NCBI RefSeq assembly: GCF_947501405.1
Contig: NZ_CANMVK010000002.1
Coordinates: forward strand, 124,001-188,000
DNA length: 64,000 nt
From: an uncultured Hoeflea sp.
Lineage (GTDB): Bacteria; Pseudomonadota; Alphaproteobacteria; Rhizobiales; Rhizobiaceae
Reading direction: 5' to 3'
Shown: piece after piece, positions 54,514-63,999 of the stretch
Numbering within the stretch: the stretch's first letter is position 1
Layout: each line of letters starts with the position of its first letter
Notes under the pieces: model-generated
The model's database searches: none
The model's input: the letters and a program-made list of their open reading frames with translations, nothing else
Told to the model about the DNA's origin: nothing
Translations under genes and position numbers: made by a program

Positions 54514-55377
54514 ATGAAGAACGTAAACCTGAACGCGCTCCGGGTGTTCTCTGTCGTCGCATCGCACGGGAACCTGCAACGCGCGGCTGAGGAGCTGAAT
54601 CTATCGCGTGGCGCAGTCTCTCAGCGGATCAAGCAGCTCGAAATCGAGCTGGGGGTGGTTCTTCTCGTGCGTGGCGCACGTGGTGTCTCGCTGACCCCGG
54701 AAGGCGAGCGCTGTCATACGGCGATGGAAGACGCTTTGGCGATCCTCGACACTGCCTTTGTGAGCATCGGCGAGGACGGTGATCGCGTCACGCTACACCT
54801 TGGTTCTTCCACCGCAACGAAGTGGCTGATGCCCCGGATGGACGCTTTCGCGGCCAAGTTTCCGAACGTGTCCCTCACCACACAGGTCCACGAGCAGGTT
54901 CTGGCGCGCAGTCTGGGCCGGAACGAGATCGCAATCTGGCCTGGTGAAGCGCATGACACGAATACAGCTCACGGATCGCGCCGCTTGGCCGACATCAGTC
55001 TGATTGCCGTATGCAGTCCTGATTTCCTGCGACCGGATTGGCCAATGGGGCTGGAGACACTGCTGACGCTGCCGCTCCTTCAGGATGCGCACCGTCGGTG
55101 GGAAAAGCTGATCCAGGAAACCGGGTATGGAGACACGCACAAGCTACTCAACTTCGACCGATCTGCCTTGGCTCTCGATGCTGCTATCGGTGGTCACGGC
55201 GTTGCAATCGCGCCGACCTACATGGTGGAGAATGATCTTCGGTCAAAGAAACTGGTGGAGGTTTGGGTCGATCCCGATCTCTCTGATGATGGGCTCTATA
55301 TCTCATGGTCAAAGGACCATCTGGGCCAGACGTGGATCAAGCGGATCGTTGATTGGATTGCGTCTGAATTCGAGTGA
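54514..55377 (+). CDS. LysR-family transcriptional regulator (GcvA-like)
   Basis: A 287-residue LysR-type regulator. The helix-turn-helix is in NLQRAAEELNLSRGAVSQRIKQLE (20-43) and the substrate domain begins near residue 87 (VTLHLGSSTATKWLMPRMDAFAAKFP), the GcvA-like form. The ATG has GAGG six bases upstream; a TTG twelve bases earlier is unlikely. It is divergent from the GNAT gene, its likely target. Its stop codon overlaps the start of a truncated dppA remnant (GTGA), showing that the gene abuts the wreck of another operon. Confidence 0.88.
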   Translation: MKNVNLNALRVFSVVASHGNLQRAAEELNLSRGAVSQRIKQLEIELGVVLLVRGARGVSLTPEGERCHTAMEDALAILDTAFVSIGEDGDRVTLHLGSSTATKWLMPRMDAFAAKFPNVSLTTQVHEQVLARSLGRNEIAIWPGEAHDTNTAHGSRRLADISLIAVCSPDFLRPDWPMGLETLLTLPLLQDAHRRWEKLIQETGYGDTHKLLNFDRSALALDAAIGGHGVAIAPTYMVENDLRSKKLVEVWVDPDLSDDGLYISWSKDHLGQTWIKRIVDWIASEFE

Positions 55378-55652
55378 AACAGACCTTCGGTTCGGGAAAG
55401 CGAGCGGCAGCAAAGTCCGCTTCCAAGCCATTGGCCTGGCGCAATGCCTGGGATATCCCCGAGATGACCGCCAAGGCCGATGCGGCAAAACGTGCGGAAT
55501 TGTATTTCGATCTGCTGAAAGAGCACCAGCGGGTCTCGCGCTTCGTGATCATGTTCCAGGAGATCGAGGTTTTGGCCCGGCGTAAAAATATTGATGGCTT
55601 CATCATCGGGCCGTCGTTCAACGACAATTCCTTCAAGGTTGTGACCAAGTAA
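55374..55652 (+). pseudogene. Remnant of dipeptide-binding protein gene (3' end of dppA)
   Basis: A 92-codon frame whose last 70 or so residues look like the C-terminus of a peptide ABC binding protein: AWDIPEMTAKADAAKRAELYFDLLKEHQRVS, then FVIMFQEIEVLARRKNIDGFIIGPSF, ending NSFKVVTK. The roughly 450 upstream residues and the signal peptide are gone. The first 20 codons (Lys/Ala-rich) are probably not part of the original gene. Its left edge coincides with the LysR stop codon, so the patch carrying GNAT and LysR seems to have replaced the front of dppA. Confidence 0.72.
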
Positions 55653-55675
55653 TTGTCGAGCCTGTCCCAATCCGC

Positions 55676-55698
55676 GGGGGGCGCGCAAGCGCCCTCCC
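55676..55698 (+). terminator. Hairpin after the dppA remnant
   Basis: GGGGGGCGC pairs with GCGCCCTCC around a GCAA tetraloop (one G-T pair), 23 bases after the dppA remnant, without a T-run. It is the third hairpin in the window placed between a transporter binding-protein gene and its permease gene, and supports the view that this was once a working dpp operon. Confidence 0.6.
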
Positions 55699-55705
55699 GG
55701 CCATT

Positions 55706-56416
55706 GTGGGAAAGACCTTCCGTCTTTCGGCAACCGTTTTCGTCACCATTGTCGGTTTGCTGGTCGTCACCTTCCTGATTGGCCGGGTTGTACCGGGCGA
55801 TCCGGTTTTAGCGGTGGTTGGCGACCGCGCCTCGCAGTCGACCTACGGCCGTGTGTTCATCGAACTCGGGCTTGACCGGACGCCATATGCGCAATTCGGG
55901 CTCTATATGGAGAAGGCGCTAACCGGCGATTTCGGCGAAAGCGTACTGACCAAGCGGCCGATCCTCGACGATCTGTTGCGGGTGTTTCCTGCCACGGTGG
56001 AACTCGTCACGGTCGGCATCATCATCGGTACGCTGTTTGGCATTCCGGTCGGGGTTTGGGCTGCGGTGCGGCAGGGAAAGCTGGTCGACCAGATCGTCCG
56101 AATTCTCGAGCTGGTGGGCTATTCCGCACCGATCTTTCTTGATGAGCCCACCTTAGCACTTGACGCCTCGATCCAGGCCGAGGTTCTCAATCTGCTTGAC
56201 CGGTTGCGCGCCGGGCGCGGGTTGACTTATGTGCTTGTCAGCCACGATCTTGCCGTGGTCTCGCACATGTGCGACCGGCTGATGGTGATGCGTGACGGCC
56301 AGGTGATCGAGCAGCTCACCCGGCACGCGCTGCAGGAGCACAACACCAAGAACGCCTATACGGGCAATCTGCTGACGGCGAGTGAGGGTTTTACCCGTGA
56401 TCCCGCCTTGCACTAA
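55706..56416 (+). pseudogene. In-frame fusion of dppB 5' end with dppF 3' end
   Basis: A 236-codon frame made of two unrelated pieces. Residues 1-145 are the N-terminal half of a DppB-type permease (first membrane segment, GRVVPGDPVLAVVGDRAS, GDFGESVLTKRPI, VGYSAPIF). From about residue 146 it is the C-terminal part of a DppF-type ATPase, beginning at Walker B/D-loop (DEPTLALDASIQAEVLNLL) and continuing through LVSHDLAVVSHMCDRL. The join lies near 56137-56145. A deletion has removed the rest of dppB, dppC, dppD and most of dppF while keeping frame. Lacking the EAA loop, Walker A and signature, it can be neither a permease nor an ATPase. Confidence 0.85.
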
Positions 56417-56430
56417 CGGGAGCTGCGGCA

Positions 56431-57495
56431 ATGGCAGACGTGCCTTTTTTCGATGGCCACAATGATTTCCTGCTCAGGCTGCTGGAGGCGCCCGAACGCC
56501 GCGATACCACCTGGCTAAAGCCCGGCATTGAGGGTCACCTCGATCTGCCGCGCATGAAAAAGACGGGCTTTGCCGGCGGCTTCTTCGCGATCTACATCCC
56601 CTCGCTTGAAGAAGATCAGCCGGACAACCGCGATGAGGTGATGGACAATCCGCCCTACGCGCTTGAGCTGCCGCCGGCGCTGGAGCTCGAATATGCCCAG
56701 CCGGTTGCACTGGCCATGGCCGGGCACCTGATGTGGATGGAGCGGGTCAGCGGCGGCCAGTTCAAGGTCTGCCGCAGCGCGGCGGAGCTACGCCAGACCA
56801 TCGCCCGGGGCAACATTGCCGCGATTATGCACATGGAGGGCGCTGAGGCGATCGGCCCCGATCTCGATGCGCTGCACAGCTTTCACGCCATGGGCCTGCG
56901 TTCGATCGGCCCGGTATGGAGCCGCCCCACGGCTTTCGGCCACGGCGTGCCTTTCGTCTTCCCCGGCGAGCCTGACACCGGGCCGGGGCTGACAGACGCG
57001 GGCAAGGCGCTGGTCAGGGAGTGCAACGAACTCAAGATCCTGATCGATCTGTCGCATCTCAATGAAAAGGGTTTTGACGACGTCGCCCGGCTCTCCGATG
57101 CGCCGCTGGTCGCCACCCATTCCAACGCCCATGCAATCACCCCGTCGACGCGCAATCTCACCGACCGGCAATTGGCGGTGATCCGCGAAAGCGGCGGCAT
57201 GGTCGGCGTCAATTTCGCCACTGTGTTTTTAAGGCCCGACGGCCGGCGCGCAACGGATATGGAGCTCGAGCCGGTGCTCAGGCATTTCGATCATCTGATC
57301 GAAATGCTCGGCGAAGACCATGTCGGCTTCGGTTCAGATTTCGACGGCGCCGGCATCCCGGACAAGATCGGCGACGTCACCGGTGTTCCGGCGCTGATCG
57401 AGGAAATGCGCAAACGCCAATACGGCGACGCACTGATCGAAAAGATTGCCCGTCACAACTGGCTGTCCGTGCTGGAACGGACCTGGGGCGGCTAA
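56431..57495 (+). CDS. Membrane dipeptidase (M19 renal dipeptidase family)
   Basis: A 354-residue zinc dipeptidase. Metal ligands are His9 and Asp11 in FDGHNDFL, Glu in IMHMEGAEAIG, and His residues in LIDLSHLN and ATHSNAHA; VGFGSDFDG near 288 carries the late Asp. No signal peptide is visible, so it is probably cytosolic. It follows the dppB'-'dppF fusion by 14 bases: the usual arrangement is a dipeptide transporter plus a dipeptidase, and this enzyme is intact although its transporter is destroyed. It could have kept a role with dipeptides entering by another route. Confidence 0.9.
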   Translation: MADVPFFDGHNDFLLRLLEAPERRDTTWLKPGIEGHLDLPRMKKTGFAGGFFAIYIPSLEEDQPDNRDEVMDNPPYALELPPALELEYAQPVALAMAGHLMWMERVSGGQFKVCRSAAELRQTIARGNIAAIMHMEGAEAIGPDLDALHSFHAMGLRSIGPVWSRPTAFGHGVPFVFPGEPDTGPGLTDAGKALVRECNELKILIDLSHLNEKGFDDVARLSDAPLVATHSNAHAITPSTRNLTDRQLAVIRESGGMVGVNFATVFLRPDGRRATDMELEPVLRHFDHLIEMLGEDHVGFGSDFDGAGIPDKIGDVTGVPALIEEMRKRQYGDALIEKIARHNWLSVLERTWGG

Positions 57496-57531
57496 GGTGT
57501 CCAATCCTACTTGGACCCACCCGAAACGCCC

Positions 57532-59670
57532 TCAAACGTTCCGCTTCAGCCCCGCCACTCGCGCCAGCACCGCGTTCGCCGCATCCAGAACATTCGAGCC
57601 CGGGCCGAAGATTTCGGCGACGCCCTTTTCGCGCAGGAAGGCATAGTCCTGTTCCGGGATCACGCCGCCGACGACCACCTGGATGTCGGCGCGACCCTTG
57701 TCCTTGAGCCGTGTGATCAGTTCGGGCACCAGCGATTTGTGGCCGGCAGCGAGTGACGAGACGCCGACCACGTCGACGCCGAGCGCGATGGCCTTTTCGG
57801 TCACTTCGGCAGGCGTTTCGAACATGTCGGTCAGATCCACCTTGAAGCCCATGTCGGCAAATGCCGTGGCGATCACCTTGGCGCCGCGGTCATGGCCATC
57901 CTGGCCCATCTTGGCCACCAACACATGCGGCGCGCGGCCTTTCTCGCTTTCATATTCCGCGATGCGGTTGCGGATCGCCTGATATTCGGGATCATCGTGG
58001 TAGACGTCCTCATAGACGCCGCCGATCACCCGGGTCAGCGCATGGTGACGGCCGCCGAAACCGCGTTCCATGGCGTCGGAAATCTCGCCCAGCGAGGCCC
58101 GTGCGCGGGCGGCTTCCACGGCTGCGGCAAGCAAATTGCCGGTTCCCGATGCCGCCACCTCTTCAAGCGCCGCAATGGCCGCTTCGCAGGCCTTCGGATT
58201 GCGGCTGTCGCGCATCTTCTTGAGCCGCACCACCTGTCCGGCGCGCACCTTTTCGGTGTCGATGTTCAAGATGTCGACCTGCGGCTCGTCATCAAGCCGG
58301 AACCGGTTGACGCCGACAATCACGTCCTCGCCCCGGTCGACCCGCGCCTGCCTGCGGGCTGCCGCTTCCTCGATGCGCATTTTCGGCAGGCCCTGTTCAA
58401 CGGCCTTGGTCATGCCGCCCAGCGCCTCGACCTCGGCGATCAGCTCCCAGGCTTTGTCCGCCAGATCCGCGGTCAGCTTCTCGACATAGTAGGAGCCGCC
58501 AAGCGGATCGACCACATTGGTCACCCCGGTCTCGTGGGCCAGAATAAGCTGCGTGTTGCGGGCGATCCGGGCGGAGAATTCCGTCGGCAACGCAATCGCC
58601 TCGTCAAACGAGTTGGTGTGCAGCGACTGGGTGCCGCCAAGCACCGCGGCCATCGCCTCGAAGGCCGTGCGCACCACATTGTTGTAGGGGTCCTGCTCGG
58701 TCAGCGACACGCCCGAAGTCTGGCAATGGGTGCGAAGCATCTTCGAGCGTTCGGATTTGGCGCCGAAATCACTCATGATTTTCGACCACATCGCCCGCGC
58801 CGCCCTAAGCTTCGCCGCCTCCATGAACACGTTCATGCCGATGCAGAAAAAGAATGACAGCCGGCCCGCGAATGCATCCACATCCAGTCCCTTGGCCTGG
58901 GCGGCGCGCACATATTCCATGCCGTCGGCCAGGGTGTAGGCGAGCTCTTGCGCCAGCGTCGCGCCGGCTTCCTGCATGTGATAGCCGGAAATCGAGATCG
59001 AGTTGAATTTCGGCATCTCGCTTGCGGTGAACTCGATAATGTCGGCGACGATCCGCATCGAGGGTTCGGGCGGATAGATATAGGTGTTGCGGACCATGAA
59101 CTCCTTGAGAATGTCGTTCTGTACCGTTCCGGTAAGTGCCGCGCGGTCGACGCCCTGTTCCTCACCAGCCACGATGAACATCGCCAGCACCGGAATGATG
59201 GCGCCGTTCATGGTCATCGACACGCTCATCTCGCCGAGCGGAATGCCATCGAACAGGATCTTCATGTCCTCGACCGAATCGATCGCCACGCCGGCCTTGC
59301 CGACATCGCCGGTGACCCGCGGATGGTCTGAATCATAGCCCCGGTGGGTGGCGAGATCGAAGGCCACCGACAGGCCTTTCTGCCCGGCGGCAAGGTTCTT
59401 GCGGTAAAACGCGTTCGATTCTTCCGCCGTTGAAAATCCTGCATATTGGCGGATGGTCCAGGGCTTGGCCGTATACATGGTGGCCCGCACACCGCGGGTG
59501 AACGGCGCGAAGCCCGGCAGTTCCGAAGCTGCCTGCTCCGGCAGGTCGGCAGAGGTGTAAAGCGGCTTCAACGTGATGCCTTCCGGCGTCTCGGTGTTCA
59601 GGCTTTCAATCGGCTTGCCGCGCAAATCCTTGGTGGCGAGCTCAAGCCAGTCGCGGGTGGTCTTGGTCAT
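57532..59670 (-). CDS. scpA: Methylmalonyl-CoA mutase
   Basis: A 712-residue adenosylcobalamin enzyme interconverting (R)-methylmalonyl-CoA and succinyl-CoA. The N-terminal TIM barrel has [21 protein letters not shown] and the substrate-binding [21 protein letters not shown]; the C-terminal B12 domain has the cobalt-binding Asp591-x-His593-x-x-Gly596 (GQDGHDRG), then [11 protein letters not shown] and GGVIPEQDY. Single-chain length is right for the homodimeric type. It overlaps the PccA gene by ATGA, so propionyl-CoA carboxylation and rearrangement are coupled. Confidence 0.95.
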   Translation of the reverse strand: MTKTTRDWLELATKDLRGKPIESLNTETPEGITLKPLYTSADLPEQAASELPGFAPFTRGVRATMYTAKPWTIRQYAGFSTAEESNAFYRKNLAAGQKGLSVAFDLATHRGYDSDHPRVTGDVGKAGVAIDSVEDMKILFDGIPLGEMSVSMTMNGAIIPVLAMFIVAGEEQGVDRAALTGTVQNDILKEFMVRNTYIYPPEPSMRIVADIIEFTASEMPKFNSISISGYHMQEAGATLAQELAYTLADGMEYVRAAQAKGLDVDAFAGRLSFFFCIGMNVFMEAAKLRAARAMWSKIMSDFGAKSERSKMLRTHCQTSGVSLTEQDPYNNVVRTAFEAMAAVLGGTQSLHTNSFDEAIALPTEFSARIARNTQLILAHETGVTNVVDPLGGSYYVEKLTADLADKAWELIAEVEALGGMTKAVEQGLPKMRIEEAAARRQARVDRGEDVIVGVNRFRLDDEPQVDILNIDTEKVRAGQVVRLKKMRDSRNPKACEAAIAALEEVAASGTGNLLAAAVEAARARASLGEISDAMERGFGGRHHALTRVIGGVYEDVYHDDPEYQAIRNRIAEYESEKGRAPHVLVAKMGQDGHDRGAKVIATAFADMGFKVDLTDMFETPAEVTEKAIALGVDVVGVSSLAAGHKSLVPELITRLKDKGRADIQVVVGGVIPEQDYAFLREKGVAEIFGPGSNVLDAANAVLARVAGLKRNV

Positions 59671-61673
59671 TTCGCGAACTCCATGATGATCTCGTCGACG
59701 GCGAGGCTGTCGCCGGCTTTCACCGGAATGCGTGAGACCGTGCCCTTGCGTTCGGCCTTGAGCACATTTTCCATTTTCATGGCCTCGACCACGGCCAGCG
59801 TCTGACCTTCCTGTACCTCGTCGCCCTCGTCAACGGCGATCGACACGATCAGCCCGGGCATCGGACACAAAAGCAGATTGGAGGTATCGGGCACCACCTT
59901 CTCGGGCATCAGCCGCGCCAGCTCGGCGACACGCGGGCTGAACACTTGCGCCTTCACATCGACGCCCAGCTGTCTCAACCGCCAGCCGGCATCGGCGGGC
60001 TCCACCTTGATCGCGTGGCTGCCGCCATCGATGGTGAAAATCGCAAGCCGGTCGCCGGGCATCCAGTGGGTCTCGACCTCGATGGCGTCACGGCCGGGCA
60101 GGCGAACCTTGTAGCCGCCCTGGGTGTCGTCGATATGGCCATCGATTTCGTGGCCGCCGATAACGGCAACCTTGTCCTCATGCGCCCGCTTTTCCGCCTG
60201 GCTGAACCGCGCGCCTGAAATCCAGGCGTTGCGTTCGCCCTGGATGTGGCTGAGCACCAGCGCCGCGACCGCGAAACGCTCAAGCACAGTGTCGTCGGGC
60301 GGCACCGGGCCGAACCCGTCGGGATATTCCTCGGCGATGAAGCCGGTTGAAAGCCGCCCCTCGCGCCAGCGCGGGTGCTGCATCAGCGCCGACAGGAAGG
60401 GCAGATTGTGACCGATCCCCTCCACCTCGAAGCGGTCCAGCGCATCGGCCATGGCGTCCACCGCCTCAAGCCGCGTTGGTGCATGGGTGCACAGTTTGGC
60501 GATCATCGGATCGTAAAACATCGAGATCTCCGAGCCCTCGCTCACCCCGGTGTCGTTGCGAATGGTGATGCCGTCCACGGTTCCTTCCTGTGGCGGCCGG
60601 TAGCGCGTCAGCCGCCCGATCGAGGGCAGGAAATTGCGGTACGGATCCTCGGCGTAAAGCCGGCTCTCGACCGCCCAGCCATCAAGCCGCACATCGCCCT
60701 GGCCGAACGACAGTTTTTCGCCGGCGGCGACACGGATCATCTGCTCGACCAGATCGACGCCGGTGATCAGCTCCGTCACCGGATGCTCGACCTGCAGCCT
60801 TGTGTTCATTTCCAGAAAATAGAACTTGCGGTGCTTGTCGACGATGAACTCCACCGTGCCGGCGGACTGGTAATCCACCGCATTGGCGAGCGCCACCGAC
60901 TGTTCGCCCATTGCCTTGCGGGTCTCGGCGTCGAGGAAAGGCGAGGGGGCTTCCTCTACCACCTTCTGGTTCCGCCGCTGGATCGAGCATTCCCGCTCAC
61001 CGAGATAAAGCGCGGTGCCGTGACTGTCGGCAATCAGTTGGATTTCGATATGGCGCGGTTCCTCGATGAACTTTTCGATAAAGATGCGGTCATCGCCAAA
61101 TGAGCTGGCGGCTTCCGATTTCGAGCGTGCGAAACCCTCCCGCGCCTCATCATCGTTCCAGGCGATCCGCATGCCCTTGCCGCCGCCGCCGGCCGATGCC
61201 TTGATCATCACCGGATAGCCTATTTCCGCAGCGATCCGTGCCGCGTGGGCCTCATCCTCGATCAGGTCCATATGGCCTGGAACGGTGGAGACACCGGCTT
61301 CGGCGGCGATCTTCTTCGAGGTGATCTTGTCGCCCATTGCTTCGATGGCTTTGACCTTGGGACCGATAAAAGCGATGCCTTCTTTCTCCAGCGCCTCGCA
61401 GAACGACGCCCGTTCGGAGAGGAAGCCATAGCCCGGATGCACGGCCTCTGCGCCGGTGTCCTTGCAGGCCTGGATGATCCTGTCCGCCATCAGATAGGAC
61501 TGATTGGCTGGCGGCGGACCGATATGCACCGCCTCGTCGGCCATCGCCACATGCATGGCGTCACGGTCGGCGTCGGAATAGACCGCCACTGTCGCAATGC
61601 CCATCTTCTTGGCGGTCTTGATGACCCGGCAAGCGATCTCGCCCCGGTTGGCAATCAGGATCTTGGAAAACAT
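59667..61673 (-). CDS. pccA: Propionyl-CoA carboxylase alpha subunit (biotin carboxylase + BCCP)
   Basis: A 668-residue subunit: N-terminal biotin carboxylase ([24 protein letters not shown]-grasp region with [11 protein letters not shown] near 161; [14 protein letters not shown] near 282), a linker domain, and a C-terminal biotinyl domain with the biotin Lys633 in EAMKME, 35 residues from the end as usual. The start at 61673 has GGGGA eight bases upstream; one nine bases earlier has no room for a ribosome binding site. It needs a beta subunit, pccB, which is not in this window. Together with the mutase it feeds propionyl-CoA from valine, isoleucine and odd-chain fatty acids into succinyl-CoA. 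Confidence 0.95.
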   Translation of the reverse strand: MFSKILIANRGEIACRVIKTAKKMGIATVAVYSDADRDAMHVAMADEAVHIGPPPANQSYLMADRIIQACKDTGAEAVHPGYGFLSERASFCEALEKEGIAFIGPKVKAIEAMGDKITSKKIAAEAGVSTVPGHMDLIEDEAHAARIAAEIGYPVMIKASAGGGGKGMRIAWNDDEAREGFARSKSEAASSFGDDRIFIEKFIEEPRHIEIQLIADSHGTALYLGERECSIQRRNQKVVEEAPSPFLDAETRKAMGEQSVALANAVDYQSAGTVEFIVDKHRKFYFLEMNTRLQVEHPVTELITGVDLVEQMIRVAAGEKLSFGQGDVRLDGWAVESRLYAEDPYRNFLPSIGRLTRYRPPQEGTVDGITIRNDTGVSEGSEISMFYDPMIAKLCTHAPTRLEAVDAMADALDRFEVEGIGHNLPFLSALMQHPRWREGRLSTGFIAEEYPDGFGPVPPDDTVLERFAVAALVLSHIQGERNAWISGARFSQAEKRAHEDKVAVIGGHEIDGHIDDTQGGYKVRLPGRDAIEVETHWMPGDRLAIFTIDGGSHAIKVEPADAGWRLRQLGVDVKAQVFSPRVAELARLMPEKVVPDTSNLLLCPMPGLIVSIAVDEGDEVQEGQTLAVVEAMKMENVLKAERKGTVSRIPVKAGDSLAVDEIIMEFAK

Positions 61674-61717
61674 GCACTTCATCCCCGCTGTTGGGCCTGC
61701 GGCCCCTTGCTAACCGT

Positions 61718-61825
61718 CGTCATCCTCGGGCTTGACCCGAGGACCCATTGTTGAGGTACCGAGAGGTACCTGCTGCCTGCATCCTCGTCCGGCTCTGGAT
61801 CCTCGGGTCAAGCCCGAGGATGACG
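61718..61825. repeat. Large extragenic inverted repeat
   Basis: Two 30-base arms (61718-61747 and 61796-61825) are reverse complements at 29 of 30 positions and are separated by 48 bases. Each arm is itself palindromic, CCTCGGG-N5-CCCGAGG. In the middle, GGTACC-GAGA-GGTACC makes a smaller palindrome. The CATCCTCGGGCTTGACCC motif is one I recall as a repetitive extragenic palindrome scattered in alphaproteobacterial genomes. It lies in the 170-base gap before pccA, downstream of an unrelated small gene on the same strand, so it could also act as transcription terminator for that gene. Confidence 0.85.
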
Positions 61826-61843
61826 AGGTGATTGAGGCTTGAC

Positions 61844-62221
61844 CTATACTTCCAGCACGTCCGCGAAGGCCTCGGGCATGCTCGCCCGCGCCACTTCCAC
61901 GTCGATCTGCAGCATCGCCGAGTAGGATTTGGGATCGAACGGCTGCTCCGCCGGCACGATCTCCCTTTCGAACAACCAACTGATCCGGCCCGCATCGAGA
62001 TTGCCGCGCTCGAACGGCTCATCGCCAAACCGATGCCACAATGCGTGCAGGAACGCGGTGTCGGCGAGTTTCTCGGTTGAGGTCCGGTCGGCCATTCGGC
62101 GGCGGGTGATGATCGCCGTCACGCCGCGCGGATTGGCGCGGCGGATGGTGAACTGGAACCCCGTGCCGGGCAGGCCGGACGGGATTCCGCGATGTTTGGT
62201 CATGTCGGGCAGCTTGGGCAT
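61844..62221 (-). CDS. Conserved-looking small protein of unknown function
   Basis: A 125-residue soluble protein, not recognised. It has an Arg-rich N-terminal half (FTIRRANPRGVTAIITRRRMADR) and an acidic C-terminus (DVEVARASMPEAFADVLEV); no membrane segment, signal peptide or Cys. Its start codon overlaps the stop codon of the glutathione enzyme gene by one base (TGATG), so it is translationally coupled to that gene and probably real. The ending just before the large inverted repeat suggests the operon stops here. Confidence 0.6.
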   Translation of the reverse strand: MPKLPDMTKHRGIPSGLPGTGFQFTIRRANPRGVTAIITRRRMADRTSTEKLADTAFLHALWHRFGDEPFERGNLDAGRISWLFEREIVPAEQPFDPKSYSAMLQIDVEVARASMPEAFADVLEV

Positions 62222-63141
62222 CAGGCCTCGCCTTCCTTCCCGTCGTCGAGCTTGTCCTGGGTTCTCAGCTCGAAATCGGAGGCGTCGTGGCGCTCGCGCA
62301 ATTGCTCGGACGGGTCGCCGAAAGCGCGGTTGACCATGCGGCCGCGCTGCACTGCTGGCCGTTCAGCGATCATCGCCGTCCAGCGCTGCACATTCTTGTA
62401 GCCGTCGACCTCCAGATAGGTCCCGGATTCACCATAGATCTTGCCCTGCGCCAGCACGCCGTACCAGGGCCAGATCGCCATGTCGGCGATCGAGTACTCC
62501 TCGCCGGCCATGAACGCATGGTCGGCCAGATGCCGGTCGAGCACGTCGAGCTGGCGCTTGACCTCCATGGAAAACCGGTCGATGGCGTATTCGATCTTCA
62601 TCGGCGCATAGGCATAGAAATGCCCGAAACCGCCTCCGAGATAGGGCGCCGAACCCATCTGCCAGAACAGCCAGTTCAGCGCCTCGGTGCGCGCCTTGTG
62701 ATCGGCAGGCAGAAACGCCCCGAACTTCTCGGCGAGGTAAAACAGGATCGAGGCGCTCTCGAACACCCGCGTCGGCTCATCCGTCGAACGGTCGACCAGC
62801 GCCGGGATCTTGGAATTCGGATTGGCGCCGACAAAGCCCGAGCCGAACTGGTCGCCCTCGCCGATATTGATCAGCCAGGCGTCATACTCCGCGCCTGAAT
62901 GCCCGGCCGCCAGCAGCTCCTCGAGCATCACCGTCACCTTCACCCCATTGGGTGTGGCCAGCGAATAGAGCTGCAGCGGATGCTTGCCCACCGGCAGTTC
63001 CTTGTCGTGGGTCGAACCCGCAATCGGCCGGTTGATATTGGCGAACTGGCCGCCATTGGCGCTCTTCCATTCCCACACCTTCGCAGGCTGATAGCCGGCG
63101 GGCAGGTTGTTTTCGGGCGGAAACTTGGTGTCATCGGTCAT
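62221..63141 (-). CDS. yghU: YghU-type glutathione disulfide-bond oxidoreductase
   Basis: A 306-residue glutathione S-transferase-fold protein of the YghU/Nu class. The long N-terminal extension (NLPAGYQPAKVWEWKSANGGQFANINRPIAGSTHD, about 12-46) is specific to YghU. The thioredoxin-like half includes NPNSKIPALVD with the cis-Pro and ESASILFYLAEKFG; the helical half has the Trp/Tyr-rich IADMAIWPWYG. These enzymes reduce small disulfides using glutathione. Upstream in the same strand is a cupin gene, 123 bases away. Confidence 0.92.
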   Translation of the reverse strand: MTDDTKFPPENNLPAGYQPAKVWEWKSANGGQFANINRPIAGSTHDKELPVGKHPLQLYSLATPNGVKVTVMLEELLAAGHSGAEYDAWLINIGEGDQFGSGFVGANPNSKIPALVDRSTDEPTRVFESASILFYLAEKFGAFLPADHKARTEALNWLFWQMGSAPYLGGGFGHFYAYAPMKIEYAIDRFSMEVKRQLDVLDRHLADHAFMAGEEYSIADMAIWPWYGVLAQGKIYGESGTYLEVDGYKNVQRWTAMIAERPAVQRGRMVNRAFGDPSEQLRERHDASDFELRTQDKLDDGKEGEA

Positions 63142-63264
63142 GCGGTGTCGTCCTTTTTGGTGAGCGAAGTCTCACCCTGCATATAGGCGAACGCCCGCCC
63201 GATACAGCCATCGCCGCTTAAGGCTACCCGTTCAAGATTCCGTGTTTTCCGCACGAGCATCGCC

Positions 63265-63660
63265 TCATCCCGCATAGTCATCGTCGCTCACATGTTCGAG
63301 CCAGGTCACCGCCACGCCATCCAGCGCCTCCTGGATGGCGAGATGGGTCATCGCCACATCCGGCGATGCCCCGTGCCAGTGTTTCTCGCCAGGCTCGAAC
63401 CAGACCACGTCGCCCGGCCGGATCTCCTCGATCGCACCGCCTTCACGCTGCGCCCGGCCAAGCCCGGACGTCACGATGATCGTCTGCCCCAGCGGATGCG
63501 TGTGCCAGGCCGTCCGCGCGCCGGGCTCAAATGTCACCGAAGCGCCCTGGACCCGGCCCGGAGCTTCGGCTGCAAACAGCTTGTCGAGCCGCACCGAACC
63601 GGTAAACCAATCTTCCGGTCCCCTTGCCGATGGCGTCGTGCCTGCGCGAGTGATTTTCAT
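63265..63660 (-). CDS. Cupin-domain protein (mandelonitrile lyase/carboxymuconolactone-associated type)
   Basis: A 131-residue single-domain cupin. Metal-binding motif 1 is [21 protein letters not shown] (about 48-68) with two His and a Gln in place of Glu, and motif 2 is [25 protein letters not shown] with His. The opening [16 protein letters not shown] is typical of a cupin group annotated near carboxymuconolactone decarboxylases or hydroxynitrile lyases. The ATG at 63660 has GAGGACC upstream; an earlier in-frame ATG gives a non-family extension. Reaction unknown. Confidence 0.82.
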   Translation of the reverse strand: MKITRAGTTPSARGPEDWFTGSVRLDKLFAAEAPGRVQGASVTFEPGARTAWHTHPLGQTIIVTSGLGRAQREGGAIEEIRPGDVVWFEPGEKHWHGASPDVAMTHLAIQEALDGVAVTWLEHVSDDDYAG

Positions 63661-63702
63661 GGTGTGGTCCTCTTCATAATGGCAAAGCAACTGGTGCACA
63701 TG

Positions 63703-63999
63703 TCAGTTTCCATTCAAGACGGTTGCACGCTTGCCAAACTTTTTTTTCCAACGGACTTCAGCGGCAATGCCGTCTTCTCTCGTGGCAAGACCGCCAAGCG
63801 TTTCGAGCACTGAGAACTGCAGATTATCTGCAAAGACGGCGATTTCAGCGACCCGGTCAATCATGACCTTGTTCCCACCATGCCCGGAAGCTGCGTAATT
63901 CGACCAGCGCTCCCAAATGCCCTTAGCTCCAGTTGCCGAACCTACATAAAGATCGCCATTATCGATGTCGGTTATGAGATAAACGCCTCGTGTTGATGA
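63703..63999 (-). CDS. GIY-YIG nuclease family protein (3' end, cut by window edge)
   Basis: Read from the right edge on the minus strand, an uninterrupted frame of 98 codons ends in TGA at 63705-63703. It begins within STRGVYLITDIDNGDLYVGSATG, matching the GIY-YIG domain core (GVYLI strand and the YVG strand ten residues later), followed by IWERWSNYAASGHGGNKVM and an Arg/Lys-rich C-terminus. The conserved Arg after the YVG strand may be the one in ERWSNY. The gene starts outside the window. It ends 42 bases before the cupin start codon on the same strand. GIY-YIG proteins of this size can be stand-alone nucleases or parts of larger restriction-like proteins. Confidence 0.72.
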   Translation of the reverse strand, partial: SSTRGVYLITDIDNGDLYVGSATGAKGIWERWSNYAASGHGGNKVMIDRVAEIAVFADNLQFSVLETLGGLATREDGIAAEVRWKKKFGKRATVLNGN

